Assembly (NCBI RefSeq): GCF_900100045.1
Contig: NZ_FNEA01000019.1
Coordinates: forward strand, 1-64,000
DNA from: Paracoccus denitrificans
Lineage (GTDB): Bacteria > Pseudomonadota > Alphaproteobacteria > Rhodobacterales > Rhodobacteraceae
DNA length: 64,000 nucleotides
Direction: 5' to 3'
Shown here piece after piece: positions 1-6,483 of the stretch; within the stretch, counting starts at the first letter, position 1; every line of letters starts with the position of its first letter. The notes under the pieces were generated by a model. The model worked only from the letters and a program-made list of their open reading frames with translations, did no database searches and was not told where the DNA came from. The position numbers and the translations under genes are program-made.

Positions 1-6
1 ACACTA

Positions 7-23
7 GGGCGTGTGGGGATTCA
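7..23. repeat. IS terminal inverted repeat, transposase 3' side
   Basis: This 17-bp repeat is the perfect reverse complement of 804-820. The transposase stop codon lies inside it (21-23 on the minus strand), so coding reaches into the IS end. Confidence 0.9.
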
Positions 24-407
24 TCGTGAGTTGATAACGGCTGCAGCGAGGTAGACCATTGCTTCGAAGCTCTGATCGGTTTTGCAGGCACGCATGGCGA
101 TGCGCTTGAACTCCTTCAGCTTGCAGAAGAAGTTCTCGATGAGGTGGCGCCAGGCGTAGATGTCGGGGTCGATCCTGAGTTTCTGCGCGCGGGCGGGGTG
201 TTGTGAGATCACGATCCGAGCGCCGCGGTCGTTCAACTCGGCAACCAATGCATTGCTGTCGAAGGCCTTGTCGGCGATCAGCCCGTCGAAAGCGATCCCG
301 TCGATCAGCGGCGGCACCTCGACGCTGTCGTAGCGCTGGCCCGGCATCAGACGGAAGCGCACGAGGTTGCCCAAGGCATCGGTGAGGGCCAGAATCTTGG
401 TCGTCAT
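21..407 (-). CDS. IS5-family transposase, C-terminal frame (orfB)
   Basis: This 128-aa frame carries the second catalytic Asp (D46 in LIADKAFDSNAL) and the catalytic Glu (E91 in HLIENFFCKLKEFKRIA) of the DDE nuclease. The local ATG at 405-407 overlaps the orfA stop. The frame also stays open upstream to the G-run slip site, so the active enzyme is probably the OrfAB fusion of about 250 residues. No internal stop or deletion is visible. Confidence 0.88.
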   Translation of the reverse strand: MTTKILALTDALGNLVRFRLMPGQRYDSVEVPPLIDGIAFDGLIADKAFDSNALVAELNDRGARIVISQHPARAQKLRIDPDIYAWRHLIENFFCKLKEFKRIAMRACKTDQSFEAMVYLAAAVINSR

Positions 408-772
408 GCCGCCTTTGGAGCGGCCAATGGCCTGGCTCTGAGTCCCCCCTTTGCGCCCTGACCATGACGGTGGACCTTGACGATCGTCGCATCGACCATG
501 GCATATTCCAGGTCAGGCTCATCCGACAGCGCATCGAATATGCGCCTGAAAACATCGGCTTCCCGCCAATCTCGGAACCGCCGGAATGCCGTGTTCCAGT
601 TGCCGAACCGCTCCGGCAGGTCGCGCCACGGACTGCCCGTGCGCACAATCCACAGCACCGCCTCCAGAAACAACCGGTTGTCTTTGCCGCTGCGTCCAGG
701 GTCGCTTGGCTTACCCAGACAATGCGGCTCGATCTTCGCCCACTGGGCATCCGTCAGAACATCGCGATCCAT
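404..772 (-). CDS. IS5-family transposase, N-terminal frame (orfA)
   Basis: This 122-aa frame encodes the N-terminal half of the transposase: the DUF4096-like helix-turn-helix region (motifs LTDAQWAKIEPHCLG and WRDLPERFGNWNT) and the first catalytic Asp, D94, in MVDATIVKVHRHG. The frame ends in out-of-frame residues after the run of six G on the minus strand (444-449 on plus). A -1 slip on AAAGGGGGG there joins it to the second frame and gives the family sequence AKGGTQSQAIGRSKGGMTTK. The stop overlaps the ATG of orfB. Programmed frameshifting is known for this IS group. Confidence 0.88.
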   Translation of the reverse strand: MDRDVLTDAQWAKIEPHCLGKPSDPGRSGKDNRLFLEAVLWIVRTGSPWRDLPERFGNWNTAFRRFRDWREADVFRRIFDALSDEPDLEYAMVDATIVKVHRHGQGAKGGLRARPLAAPKAA

Positions 773-803
773 CCGGAGGATGAATCACATCAACCCCCGT
801 TTG

Positions 804-820
804 TGAATCCCCACACGCCC
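804..820. repeat. IS terminal inverted repeat, transposase 5' side
   Basis: This is the partner of the repeat at 7-23. It is followed by TA then G, which matches the C-TA on the other side and defines the target duplication. Confidence 0.9.
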
Positions 821-856
821 TAGAGGAATGGGGCGGATGCCCCAGATGGAGGTCGC

Positions 857-2071
857 ATGTCTGTGCGGATCAAATACGCATATCTCAAGCAACAGACTTG
901 GCTGTATCGCAGGAACTATCCCAAGGAACTCCAGCCTGTTCTGGGGCAGGCCATGAAGCAGTCGCTGAAGACCGGGGATGCCCGCATCGCCAAGGCACGG
1001 GCCGCGGAGGTCAATGCCAAGTATGAGGAGGTGTTGGCGAAGGCGAGGGCGGGGCAGGTGGTGGAGAAGCCGGTGCCCGTGATGGTGGCGCCGCCAGTGT
1101 TCTCGCCCGTGGTGCTAGTAGGGCGCAGGACAGTCAAGGAACTTGCCCGGACTTATCTCAATCAACGGTCGCGGCAACTTCGGCATGGCGGGTTCAAGTC
1201 AGTCAGATTCTCCGTCGGGCTGTTCGTGTCGGCCTATGGGACGAGGCTGATCGGGGCCGTCACACGCGACGATGCCGTGGCCTTCGTGCGGAAGGTGGCG
1301 CTGCTCGGCTGTCATGCCGGGAAGTCGTGGCGAACCCGTGGCTATGGGCTGGACCAACTCATTCAGGCCAGTCGTGGCGATCGTATTTCTGCCCGGACGC
1401 AGCGGCGGACGGTTAGTCAGGTCGCGCATTTTCTCGACTGGGCGGTGTACGAAGGCGAGTTGGGGGCGAATCCCTTCAAGACCGTGCGGGTGGAGGCCAA
1501 GGGCAAAAACCGCAGCTACGCGGCACTGACGGACGCCGAGGTCGGGAAGCTGGTGGACTTAGACGATTCCCGGATCGGTGACGTCCTGCTGTTCTGCCTG
1601 CTGACCGGGATGCGAGCCGGTGAAGCCGTTGGGCTGGTCAGGGAGGATCTGGTCTGGAAGGGCAATCTGGGCTGGTTCGTCTGGGTCAGGCCCAACGCGG
1701 TCAGGACGCTGAAAACTGATGCTGCCGAACGCTTTATCCCGCTGCATTCAGCCCTGACTCCGGTTCTGGAAAGGCTGCCGAGGCAGGGGCGGCTGTTTCC
1801 TGATCTGACGGTTTCGGTCGTGACCAAGCGGTTCGCCACCATGCGGAAAGCTCTGGCGCTGGATCGGCCCGGTGTCGTGTTCCATTCCACCCGGAAATGG
1901 TTCGTGACGCAGTGCGAGCGGGCAGGGGTGCCGGAGCATTTCACGGCATCCATCGTCGGGCACCAGTCGGCACGGTCGGAGAACAGGATGACCTATGGCA
2001 TCTACTCCGCCGGGATCAGCAATGAGCAGAAGCGCGAGATCGTCGAGAAGGTGGGGTTGCCATGCCTCTGA
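857..2071 (+). CDS. Tyrosine recombinase / site-specific integrase
   Basis: This 404-aa integrase probably drives insertion and excision of the island. The N-terminal part (about 1-60, KYAYLKQQTWLYRRNYPKEL) resembles the DUF6538 domain of many proteobacterial island integrases. A SAM-like core-binding region follows, and the catalytic domain starts near residue 225. Catalytic residues visible are R253 in LLTGMRAGEAVGL, K286, H343 and R346 in HSTRKW, H369 in VGHQ, and Tyr380 as likely nucleophile. A GGAGG at 848-852 sits 4 nt before the ATG. The 3' end overlaps the next gene by 10 bp. The catalytic set looks complete. Confidence 0.93.
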   Translation: MSVRIKYAYLKQQTWLYRRNYPKELQPVLGQAMKQSLKTGDARIAKARAAEVNAKYEEVLAKARAGQVVEKPVPVMVAPPVFSPVVLVGRRTVKELARTYLNQRSRQLRHGGFKSVRFSVGLFVSAYGTRLIGAVTRDDAVAFVRKVALLGCHAGKSWRTRGYGLDQLIQASRGDRISARTQRRTVSQVAHFLDWAVYEGELGANPFKTVRVEAKGKNRSYAALTDAEVGKLVDLDDSRIGDVLLFCLLTGMRAGEAVGLVREDLVWKGNLGWFVWVRPNAVRTLKTDAAERFIPLHSALTPVLERLPRQGRLFPDLTVSVVTKRFATMRKALALDRPGVVFHSTRKWFVTQCERAGVPEHFTASIVGHQSARSENRMTYGIYSAGISNEQKREIVEKVGLPCL

Positions 2072-2250
2072 TACCTGACATTGACGAGTTCGAGGAAAGG
2101 GCCGCTATCATGGAATATGATGGCGGTTTTTCTCGTTCCATGGCCGAGGATCGGGCGGCGCAGGAGCAGGGTTTCCGGGACGCGGCCCAGTTCAGGGAGG
2201 CTCTTGCCTATTACCTGCACACCGGGCGTCTGGGAGGTTGGAATGACTGA
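2062..2250 (+). CDS. Small acidic hypothetical protein
   Basis: This 62-aa protein starts inside the last codons of the integrase and overlaps the next gene by 8 bp, so the three appear translationally coupled. The sequence is charged and predicted helical (EFEERAAIMEYDGGFSRSMA), a pattern I associate with small proteins in alphaproteobacterial mobile elements. I recognise no domain. A role as excision factor or DNA-binding accessory of the integrase is possible from position only. Confidence 0.65.
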   Translation: MPLIPDIDEFEERAAIMEYDGGFSRSMAEDRAAQEQGFRDAAQFREALAYYLHTGRLGGWND

Positions 2251-2530
2251 ACCCCTGGAGGTCTATGCGCTGGTGCAGCGTGAGGGGCGATGGTGGCTGC
2301 CCTACGGCCCAGAAGCCGATGCCGAAGCTTTGGCACGGGTCTTCAACAGCGATTGCTCGGTGGTGTTCCTTGGACCTGATGGTGGCAGCCTTGCCTATGA
2401 TGTCACGGACGAGGGGGAGGAGGTGGTCAGGCTCGATGGTGGGGCATGGCTTCCTCTTACATCAACCGTCCTTGCCCCGTGGCAGCAACAAGCCATTGAG
2501 CTTGTGATGGATGCCATCGACTGCATGTAG
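2243..2530 (+). CDS. Small hypothetical protein
   Basis: This 95-aa acidic protein is not recognised. The ATG at 2243 overlaps the stop of the preceding gene (ATGACTGA) and is preceded by GGGAGG at 2232-2237. This start is preferred over the longer open frame that begins within the upstream gene. The residues look like a compact mixed alpha/beta fold (YALVQREGRWWLPYGPEA). No signal peptide or membrane segment is seen. It ends just before a strong hairpin and T-rich stretch, so it probably closes the integrase operon. Confidence 0.6.
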   Translation: MTEPLEVYALVQREGRWWLPYGPEADAEALARVFNSDCSVVFLGPDGGSLAYDVTDEGEEVVRLDGGAWLPLTSTVLAPWQQQAIELVMDAIDCM

Positions 2531-2536
2531 GCTTTT

Positions 2537-2581
2537 CCTCGGCGGCTTCGGTCGCCGGGGATCACCCACTTTTCTTTTTTT
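2537..2581 (+). terminator. UUCG-loop hairpin with downstream T-rich stretch
   Basis: Arms at 2537-2546 and 2551-2560 pair over 10 positions (two G-T wobbles) around a TTCG tetraloop. A T-rich run at 2570-2581 follows after about nine bases. It lies just after the third gene of the integrase operon and before the polymerase-like genes. The spacer makes it an imperfect intrinsic terminator. Confidence 0.6.
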
Positions 2582-2626
2582 GTTCGGAGGCCCAAATACA
2601 ACATCAAACACGGATGCGGGGGAAAG

Positions 2627-3214
2627 ATGCAGCAACAGTTACAAGGGGATGAGCCAGCCAACGAGAAGCAGGAGGCGATCTTTGATCCTCAGCATTCCCG
2701 GCCTCTGAGCACCACGATCTGGACGGAAGACCCCGCCTTGGTAAGCCTGGTGCAGGATATCTGGAACCAGCACTTTGCTACCGGGGAGGCAGAGAAGCAG
2801 AAGGGCGGCAAGAAACCCAGACGGCCTTATATCGAGCAGCTACGGGTCTTGGTGACGGACCTTTATCTGGCGTGGCAGGAGGATCCTCTTCTATGCTTGG
2901 GTATGCCCTTCTCGGAGGGGGCATGGGATAGCCAATCCCGCTATAACCCCTTGGGGCTTTCCAAGCATCTGGTGGTGCTGGTGAAACAGCTACAGGCGGC
3001 GGGTCTCGTGCGAGTATCGGCGGGTAGCTATGCCGCCCCTGGAGCAAAGGGGAACCGGACGGGCAGGATACAGGCCAGCACGGAGCTTCAGAAACGATTC
3101 GAGGCGTTGGTTGTTGATGGTCGAGCTATCCAGGTAGTGCCCTCGGAATGCATTATCCTGAAGGAGGGTGAAGGGGATTATAGTCGTGCAGTGGAATACC
3201 AGGACACCGATTAA
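2627..3214 (+). CDS. Hypothetical protein, probable N-terminal part of polymerase-like protein
   Basis: This 195-aa frame starts at ATG 2627 behind GGGGGAAAG. It is largely polar and helical. The segment PLGLSKHLVVLVKQLQAAGL resembles a winged-helix recognition region, but I recognise no named domain. The last residues (IILKEGEGDYSRAVEYQDTD) stop at TAA 3212-3214. The overlapping frame then continues smoothly as PINTLCMRQVLTAYNDLL, so the two frames may be one gene split by a +1 change near 3203-3210. If separate, it would be a coupled partner of the next gene. Confidence 0.65.
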   Translation: MQQQLQGDEPANEKQEAIFDPQHSRPLSTTIWTEDPALVSLVQDIWNQHFATGEAEKQKGGKKPRRPYIEQLRVLVTDLYLAWQEDPLLCLGMPFSEGAWDSQSRYNPLGLSKHLVVLVKQLQAAGLVRVSAGSYAAPGAKGNRTGRIQASTELQKRFEALVVDGRAIQVVPSECIILKEGEGDYSRAVEYQDTD

Positions 3215-4151
3215 CACCCTCTGTATGAGGCAGGTGTTGACGGCCTATAACGATCTGCTGGCACAGACCTTCATCGACATCCCCACCCTGGAGCAGCCGT
3301 GGGTCGTCCGGCAGGACAACAGGGGAAAGGACATCAGGGTCGCTGTCGGACCTCGCCATCAGCTTGTCAGGCGAATATTCAGCCGGGGTTCATGGGAGAT
3401 GAACGGGCGGTTCTATGGCCCGTGGTGGCAGGGGCTGAATAGCAAGCTACGATCACAGATATTCATCAATGACACTCCGACTGTCGAGATCGACTTCAAG
3501 GCCATGCACATCCAGATTCTGGCAGCGCAGCAAGGGGTGGAGCTTCCTCCTGATCCCTATGAGCTTCCTCCTGGACAGTTCCCCGATACCGATCCTGATG
3601 AGCAACGCAGGCTGGTCAAGCAACTGGTGCTGACGGCTCTGAATGCCAAGGATACTCGTTCTGCCTGCTCAGCCTTTCGGGAAGGGCTTAAGGCTGGACA
3701 TCCCGGGAAACACTTGAAGAATACTTCCCTGCAAAAGACCATCAACACCTTTAGCGAGCATGTCCCGGCGCTGGCGGATAGCCTTTGCTCGGATGTAGGC
3801 ATCAGGTTGATGTTCACCGATTCCCAGATCATGGAGCGGGTTATCACGCATTGCACTCTCCTGGGTTTGCCTGTTCTGACCATTCACGACAGTGCCATCA
3901 TCCCCTATACCCACAGCAAAGTATTAGAAGAAGCGATGAAGCAGGCTGCTGTTGAGGTGGTCGGTCGGGAAATTCCCTTGGAAGCAAAGGCTCTGGGGCT
4001 GGACCATGATAGCTGGAAGGATGACCCTGTTTATGTTCGACTGGATTTCCAGACATACCGAGAGACGGAACGCTGTGAGGGATACCTGACGAGACTCAAG
4101 GAGTGGGAGAATACTACCGGAAGAGAAGTGGTTCCTTTCAACATCCTCTAA
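3186..4151 (+). CDS. Family-A-like polymerase palm protein (unnamed), possible frameshift partner of upstream frame
   Basis: The frame is open from 3168. GTG 3186 has AAGGGG nine bases upstream; ATG 3225 is another possible start. I know of no named family for it. Three segments match polymerase motifs in order: A, EIDFKAMHIQILA with Asp at 3492, comparable to DYSQIELRVLA of PolA; B, RRLVKQLVLTALNA with Lys at 3618, comparable to the PolA O helix; and C, LTIHDSAIIP with His-Asp at 3885-3890, comparable to VHDE of PolA or HDS of T7-like RNA polymerase. GRFYGPWWQGL precedes motif A. At about 320 aa it is much shorter than PolA and lacks any exonuclease domain. Function is inferred: replication or primer synthesis for the element. 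Confidence 0.7.
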   Translation: MQWNTRTPINTLCMRQVLTAYNDLLAQTFIDIPTLEQPWVVRQDNRGKDIRVAVGPRHQLVRRIFSRGSWEMNGRFYGPWWQGLNSKLRSQIFINDTPTVEIDFKAMHIQILAAQQGVELPPDPYELPPGQFPDTDPDEQRRLVKQLVLTALNAKDTRSACSAFREGLKAGHPGKHLKNTSLQKTINTFSEHVPALADSLCSDVGIRLMFTDSQIMERVITHCTLLGLPVLTIHDSAIIPYTHSKVLEEAMKQAAVEVVGREIPLEAKALGLDHDSWKDDPVYVRLDFQTYRETERCEGYLTRLKEWENTTGREVVPFNIL

Positions 4152-4412
4152 GAAAAGATAAGAAAGAAGAGAATTAAGAAGGAGGAGAATACACGAGGAG
4201 ATTATCCATGCTTCTTCTTCTTCTTCTTCTTCTTCCCTTCCTTCCCCATACTTATACCTATCAATAGGGGGTATATTCCCTGTATTCTCTTGGGGAGTAG
4301 CTAAGGGGTTAAGAATTCATAGGCACCCTGGTTTCCTCTCAAGGCGCAGCCTGAGTAGCCCATAGCCCTTTCCCACCATAGCGTTGGTTACCCAGCGGCG
4401 TAAAGCGAGGCT
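4152..4412. other. Non-coding spacer with strand-asymmetric purine and pyrimidine tracts
   Basis: This spacer lies between the convergent polymerase-like gene and Xre gene. It begins with a plus-strand purine-rich stretch (about 4150-4204) and then a pyrimidine-rich stretch (4211-4247). These could fold back on each other. A perfect 5-bp-arm palindrome (4257-4268) and an AT-rich GGGGGTATATTCCC element follow. No credible gene is seen. Confidence 0.6.
4211..4235 (+). repeat. CTT trinucleotide microsatellite
   Basis: Eight uninterrupted CTT units run from 4211, continuing into CCCTTCCTTCCCC. It is the pyrimidine half of the tract that follows the GAAGAAG-rich purine stretch. It is untranslated in either flanking gene. 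Confidence 0.9.
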
Positions 4413-4658
4413 CTATGCTTGATCGTTGTTGTTTTCGGCTTCACCGATCATCGCGGTAAGGCTCGTGTCCAGAGCATCCGCCAGTGCCTTCATCGTGCCA
4501 AGACTGGGCTGGTGCTTCCCGCTCTCAAGCAACGAGATATAGCGCATGCTCAATCCCGCCCGGAACGCAAGCTCCTCCTGCGAGAGCTCCATGTTCTTGC
4601 GATGCCTGCGCAGCACCCGCGCATAGGCCAGGAGAAAGGTGTCGGGGTCGGTATCCAT
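4413..4658 (-). CDS. Xre/Cro-CI-type HTH transcriptional regulator
   Basis: This 81-aa protein has a single helix-turn-helix domain filling most of the chain. SQEELAFRAGLSMRYISLLE is the typical HTH_3 helix 2-turn-helix 3 stretch, followed by GKHQPSLGTMKALADALD. The tail is acidic and Asn-rich. ATG 4658 is chosen; a TTG four codons upstream is possible but has weak SD support. It is convergent with the polymerase-like gene and divergent from the membrane cassette. Two 14-bp direct repeats lie just upstream, so it probably represses its own promoter and perhaps the rightward genes. Small size and position fit an element-specific repressor. Confidence 0.85.
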   Translation of the reverse strand: MDTDPDTFLLAYARVLRRHRKNMELSQEELAFRAGLSMRYISLLESGKHQPSLGTMKALADALDTSLTAMIGEAENNNDQA

Positions 4659-4695
4659 CCCCGCGCACAAGCAAGACTTATCCCACTTGCTCTAT

Positions 4696-4737
4696 GAAGT
4701 ATTTTGTGAAAAATGGATTCTAGGAAGTATTTTGTGA
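4696..4737. promoter_or_regulatory. Candidate repressor operator: 14-bp direct repeat
   Basis: GAAGTATTTTGTGA occurs perfectly at 4696-4709 and 4724-4737, with starts 28 bp apart, about 40 bp upstream of the Xre gene start. This placement is typical of operators bound by an autoregulated Xre protein. The stretch is AT-rich and may contain the promoter. Confidence 0.65.
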
Positions 4738-4918
4738 GTGGGGCACTTCGTGATGGGTGAACGACAGACAGGGTGTGCACCTGCCATGGCTAGCCCCCTG
4801 GCTCCGGTGATGAGGTGCTGCGGCCTTGCAGTGACCCGTAAAACATCCTCCTGCTCATTCGCGTCAGTTCCCACATCTAGCCACCATCTTATCACTACAC
4901 CACGTCCAGGAGGTCGCC

Positions 4919-5299
4919 TTGGAGTACGAATATAAAGTAATCGATGTTGCAGACGGATCGATCAGTTCCTTGCTTCTGGGAGAAGGGCGGATAGAGACGG
5001 CTGTTCTTGAAGCTTATATAAATGCCATGGCTGCTGAAGGGTGGCGTATGGTGTTCATGGAAAAGGTCATGCAAAGGCATCTCGTAATAAGTGATCGAGA
5101 GACCCTTATGATTACCTTTGAGCGCAAGGTGCCAGAGGAGGAGCGAGAATCGAGGGCTACGCGCGTCATCGATGATATTATCGACGCTGAGGCTGGATCA
5201 AAACGTCAGGGACGTAAAGCTACGGTAGGAGCGGCTGCAGCAGTTACTGGTGCTTCCCTACTGGGTGCATTGAGTGTTCTTGGTGATAGCGACACTTGA
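4919..5299 (+). CDS. DUF4177-like small protein with hydrophobic tail
   Basis: This 126-aa protein starts at TTG 4919, supported by a perfect AGGAGG at 4908-4913 five bases upstream. Residues 1-70 (MEYEYKVIDV, LEAYINAMAAEGWRMV) resemble the DUF4177 fold. A charged linker follows, then a small-residue hydrophobic tail (ATVGAAAAVTGASLLGALSV), possibly a C-terminal membrane anchor. It is the first of three closely spaced rightward genes. DUF4177 has no assigned biochemical role. Cargo or element-maintenance function is unknown. Confidence 0.75.
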   Translation: MEYEYKVIDVADGSISSLLLGEGRIETAVLEAYINAMAAEGWRMVFMEKVMQRHLVISDRETLMITFERKVPEEERESRATRVIDDIIDAEAGSKRQGRKATVGAAAAVTGASLLGALSVLGDSDT

Positions 5300-5313
5300 T
5301 AAGGACCAGAGCT

Positions 5314-5721
5314 ATGGATCTGCAACAGAAGATCGCTGCGCGCAAACGCGAAAGAGAACTCGAGGAAAAGCAAGCAGAAATGCGAGCTTGGGGGGTGCGG
5401 GGAACCCAGAGCAAGGAAAGCCCCGACGAAGCAGAGGAGGAATGCGTCGATACCGATGATCTGCCTGTCGATGAGGAGGCTGTAGATGACGCGATATTCA
5501 AGGCCAAGCTAGAAGGTGCTCACGGCTTTGTGCAGTTCCTATACTACTTTCTTCTTGCCTTGATTGCACTTCTTGTCTTCGCTGCCGTCAAGGCCACGCT
5601 TTTTGACGGGGATCTGTTTGGCGCGATTGTATTTGCAATCGTTGCCTTGCTACTTCGGCGATTGAATCGGGGCATGATTAACAGTGTTACTCCCCCAGAT
5701 CAGTCTCCTCCTGCAACCTAA
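5314..5721 (+). CDS. Hypothetical two-TM membrane protein
   Basis: This 135-aa protein starts at ATG 5314, eight bases after AAGGA; a longer TTG-start frame is not preferred. It has a basic, coiled-coil-like N-terminus (QQKIAARKRERELEEKQAEM), an acidic middle rich in Asp and Glu, and two hydrophobic helices (about 70-93 and 100-115) with a short loop. No family is recognised. It begins 14 bp after the DUF4177-like gene and precedes a third membrane gene, so the three probably form an operon. Topology suggests the charged N-terminus is cytoplasmic. Confidence 0.7.
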   Translation: MDLQQKIAARKRERELEEKQAEMRAWGVRGTQSKESPDEAEEECVDTDDLPVDEEAVDDAIFKAKLEGAHGFVQFLYYFLLALIALLVFAAVKATLFDGDLFGAIVFAIVALLLRRLNRGMINSVTPPDQSPPAT

Positions 5722-5757
5722 GGTTCAGGCTTTTTATCGTCCTCATAAGGTAGATAT

Positions 5758-6213
5758 ATGTTCAGACATCTATTCATGAAGGGAGTGCTCTTCACCCGCC
5801 GTCACCTCGTTCTCGTCCTGACCTTTCTTATCTTTTCCCTCCTGTGGGATGCAGCCTTGGTGGAACAGGGGTCTGGAGGGTGGGTAATAGGCGGTGCAGC
5901 AAGCGGCGCGGCTGTCGGTGGATTCGTGGGCTGGCTTGTTGGCGGTGTGGGGGTCGTCGCAATGGGCACCGGTATCGGGATCCCAGCTATTGCCGTTATC
6001 GGCCTCGGTGCCTTGTTTGGAGGGGCTGTGGGAGGTGGAACAGCGGGCAGCATAGGCGCGCTTCTTGCGGGTGAGATCATTGACCCCGTAATCCTCGCGA
6101 TGGTATTTTGCATGTCCCTCGGGGCGTCCGTTATCATCTTGCGTTTGGTCAACGGCACCCGCACGGCTATCAGCAGCCTACGCGGCAGACTGTTCGGCAA
6201 GAAGGAAAGCTGA
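5758..6213 (+). CDS. Glycine-zipper membrane protein, hypothetical
   Basis: This 151-aa protein begins at ATG 5758 behind AAGGTAG. It has an N-terminal hydrophobic helix (about 15-32). A long glycine- and alanine-rich hydrophobic stretch follows (about 40-105) with GxxxG spacing such as [20 protein letters not shown] further hydrophobic helix lies near 108-130, and the tail is basic (RGRLFGKKES). Glycine-zipper segments pack tightly in membranes and occur in pore formers, holin-like proteins and surface proteins, but I cannot assign a family. It is the last gene of the cassette before the tRNA. Confidence 0.7.
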   Translation: MFRHLFMKGVLFTRRHLVLVLTFLIFSLLWDAALVEQGSGGWVIGGAASGAAVGGFVGWLVGGVGVVAMGTGIGIPAIAVIGLGALFGGAVGGGTAGSIGALLAGEIIDPVILAMVFCMSLGASVIILRLVNGTRTAISSLRGRLFGKKES

Positions 6214-6483
6214 CTCGTTTACCCAGTTTCTTCTCCCACGCTTATCTTGATCTGGCGTGGTGTTTGAGGGCTCTACCAGTCTGAGGGAGTTCCGTCAGTA
6301 GTACGGGCGAATCCTTCATGTGGGGGGCAGCTTGGGGCATCTCTTGGGGCATAACCCCGTCCTTCGCCCAACCGCCATCACGAGGCAGGTCACGAGCCGA
6401 TCTAGGCTATCCCGTCAAAAAGGTTCGGAAAGATCCTGTCCTTAAGGGAGGAAAATCCCATCTCCTCAAAAACTTAGATGAAC

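Larger units (their letters stand above)
7..820 (-). mobile_element. IS5-family insertion sequence, IS427-like group
   Basis: The element is 814 bp long and bounded by perfect 17-bp terminal inverted repeats at 7-23 and 804-820. It is flanked on both sides by TA (5-6 and 821-822) inside a CTAG context, which fits insertion into CTAG with TA duplicated, as known for IS427-type IS5 elements. It carries a two-frame DDE transposase on the minus strand. Both frames look open and complete, so the copy may still be active. It lies 36 bp upstream of the integrase gene. Confidence 0.93.
824..6483. other. Accessory island with integrase and polymerase-like gene, beside tRNA-Gln
   Basis: The stretch between the IS and the tRNA-Gln gene holds an integrase, small unknown genes, a polymerase-like protein, an Xre regulator and a three-gene membrane cassette. 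Its DNA is less GC-rich, with more ATA, AGG and CTA codons than the conserved genes after 6600. The tRNA 3' end points into it, as expected for an integration site. The left boundary is not proven: no long copy of the tRNA 3' end is visible near 824-856, and the island may extend left of the window. Confidence 0.6.

Noticed and set aside
829..836. TGGGGCGG shared with the tRNA-Gln acceptor region as attL core
   Set aside because: Eight GC-rich bases can match by chance, and the identity does not extend into the T-arm as real attachment cores usually do. It is kept only as a weak hint in the findings.
857..2071. Possible XerC/XerD identity for the island integrase
   Set aside because: The DUF6538-like N-terminus, mobile-element context and HSTRKW box fit an island integrase, while a true XerD is encoded at 52479-53450.
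4152..4247. CRISPR-like or iteron array in the repeat-rich spacer
   Set aside because: The only repeats are CTT units and purine runs; there are no spaced identical repeats of CRISPR length and no ordered iterons.
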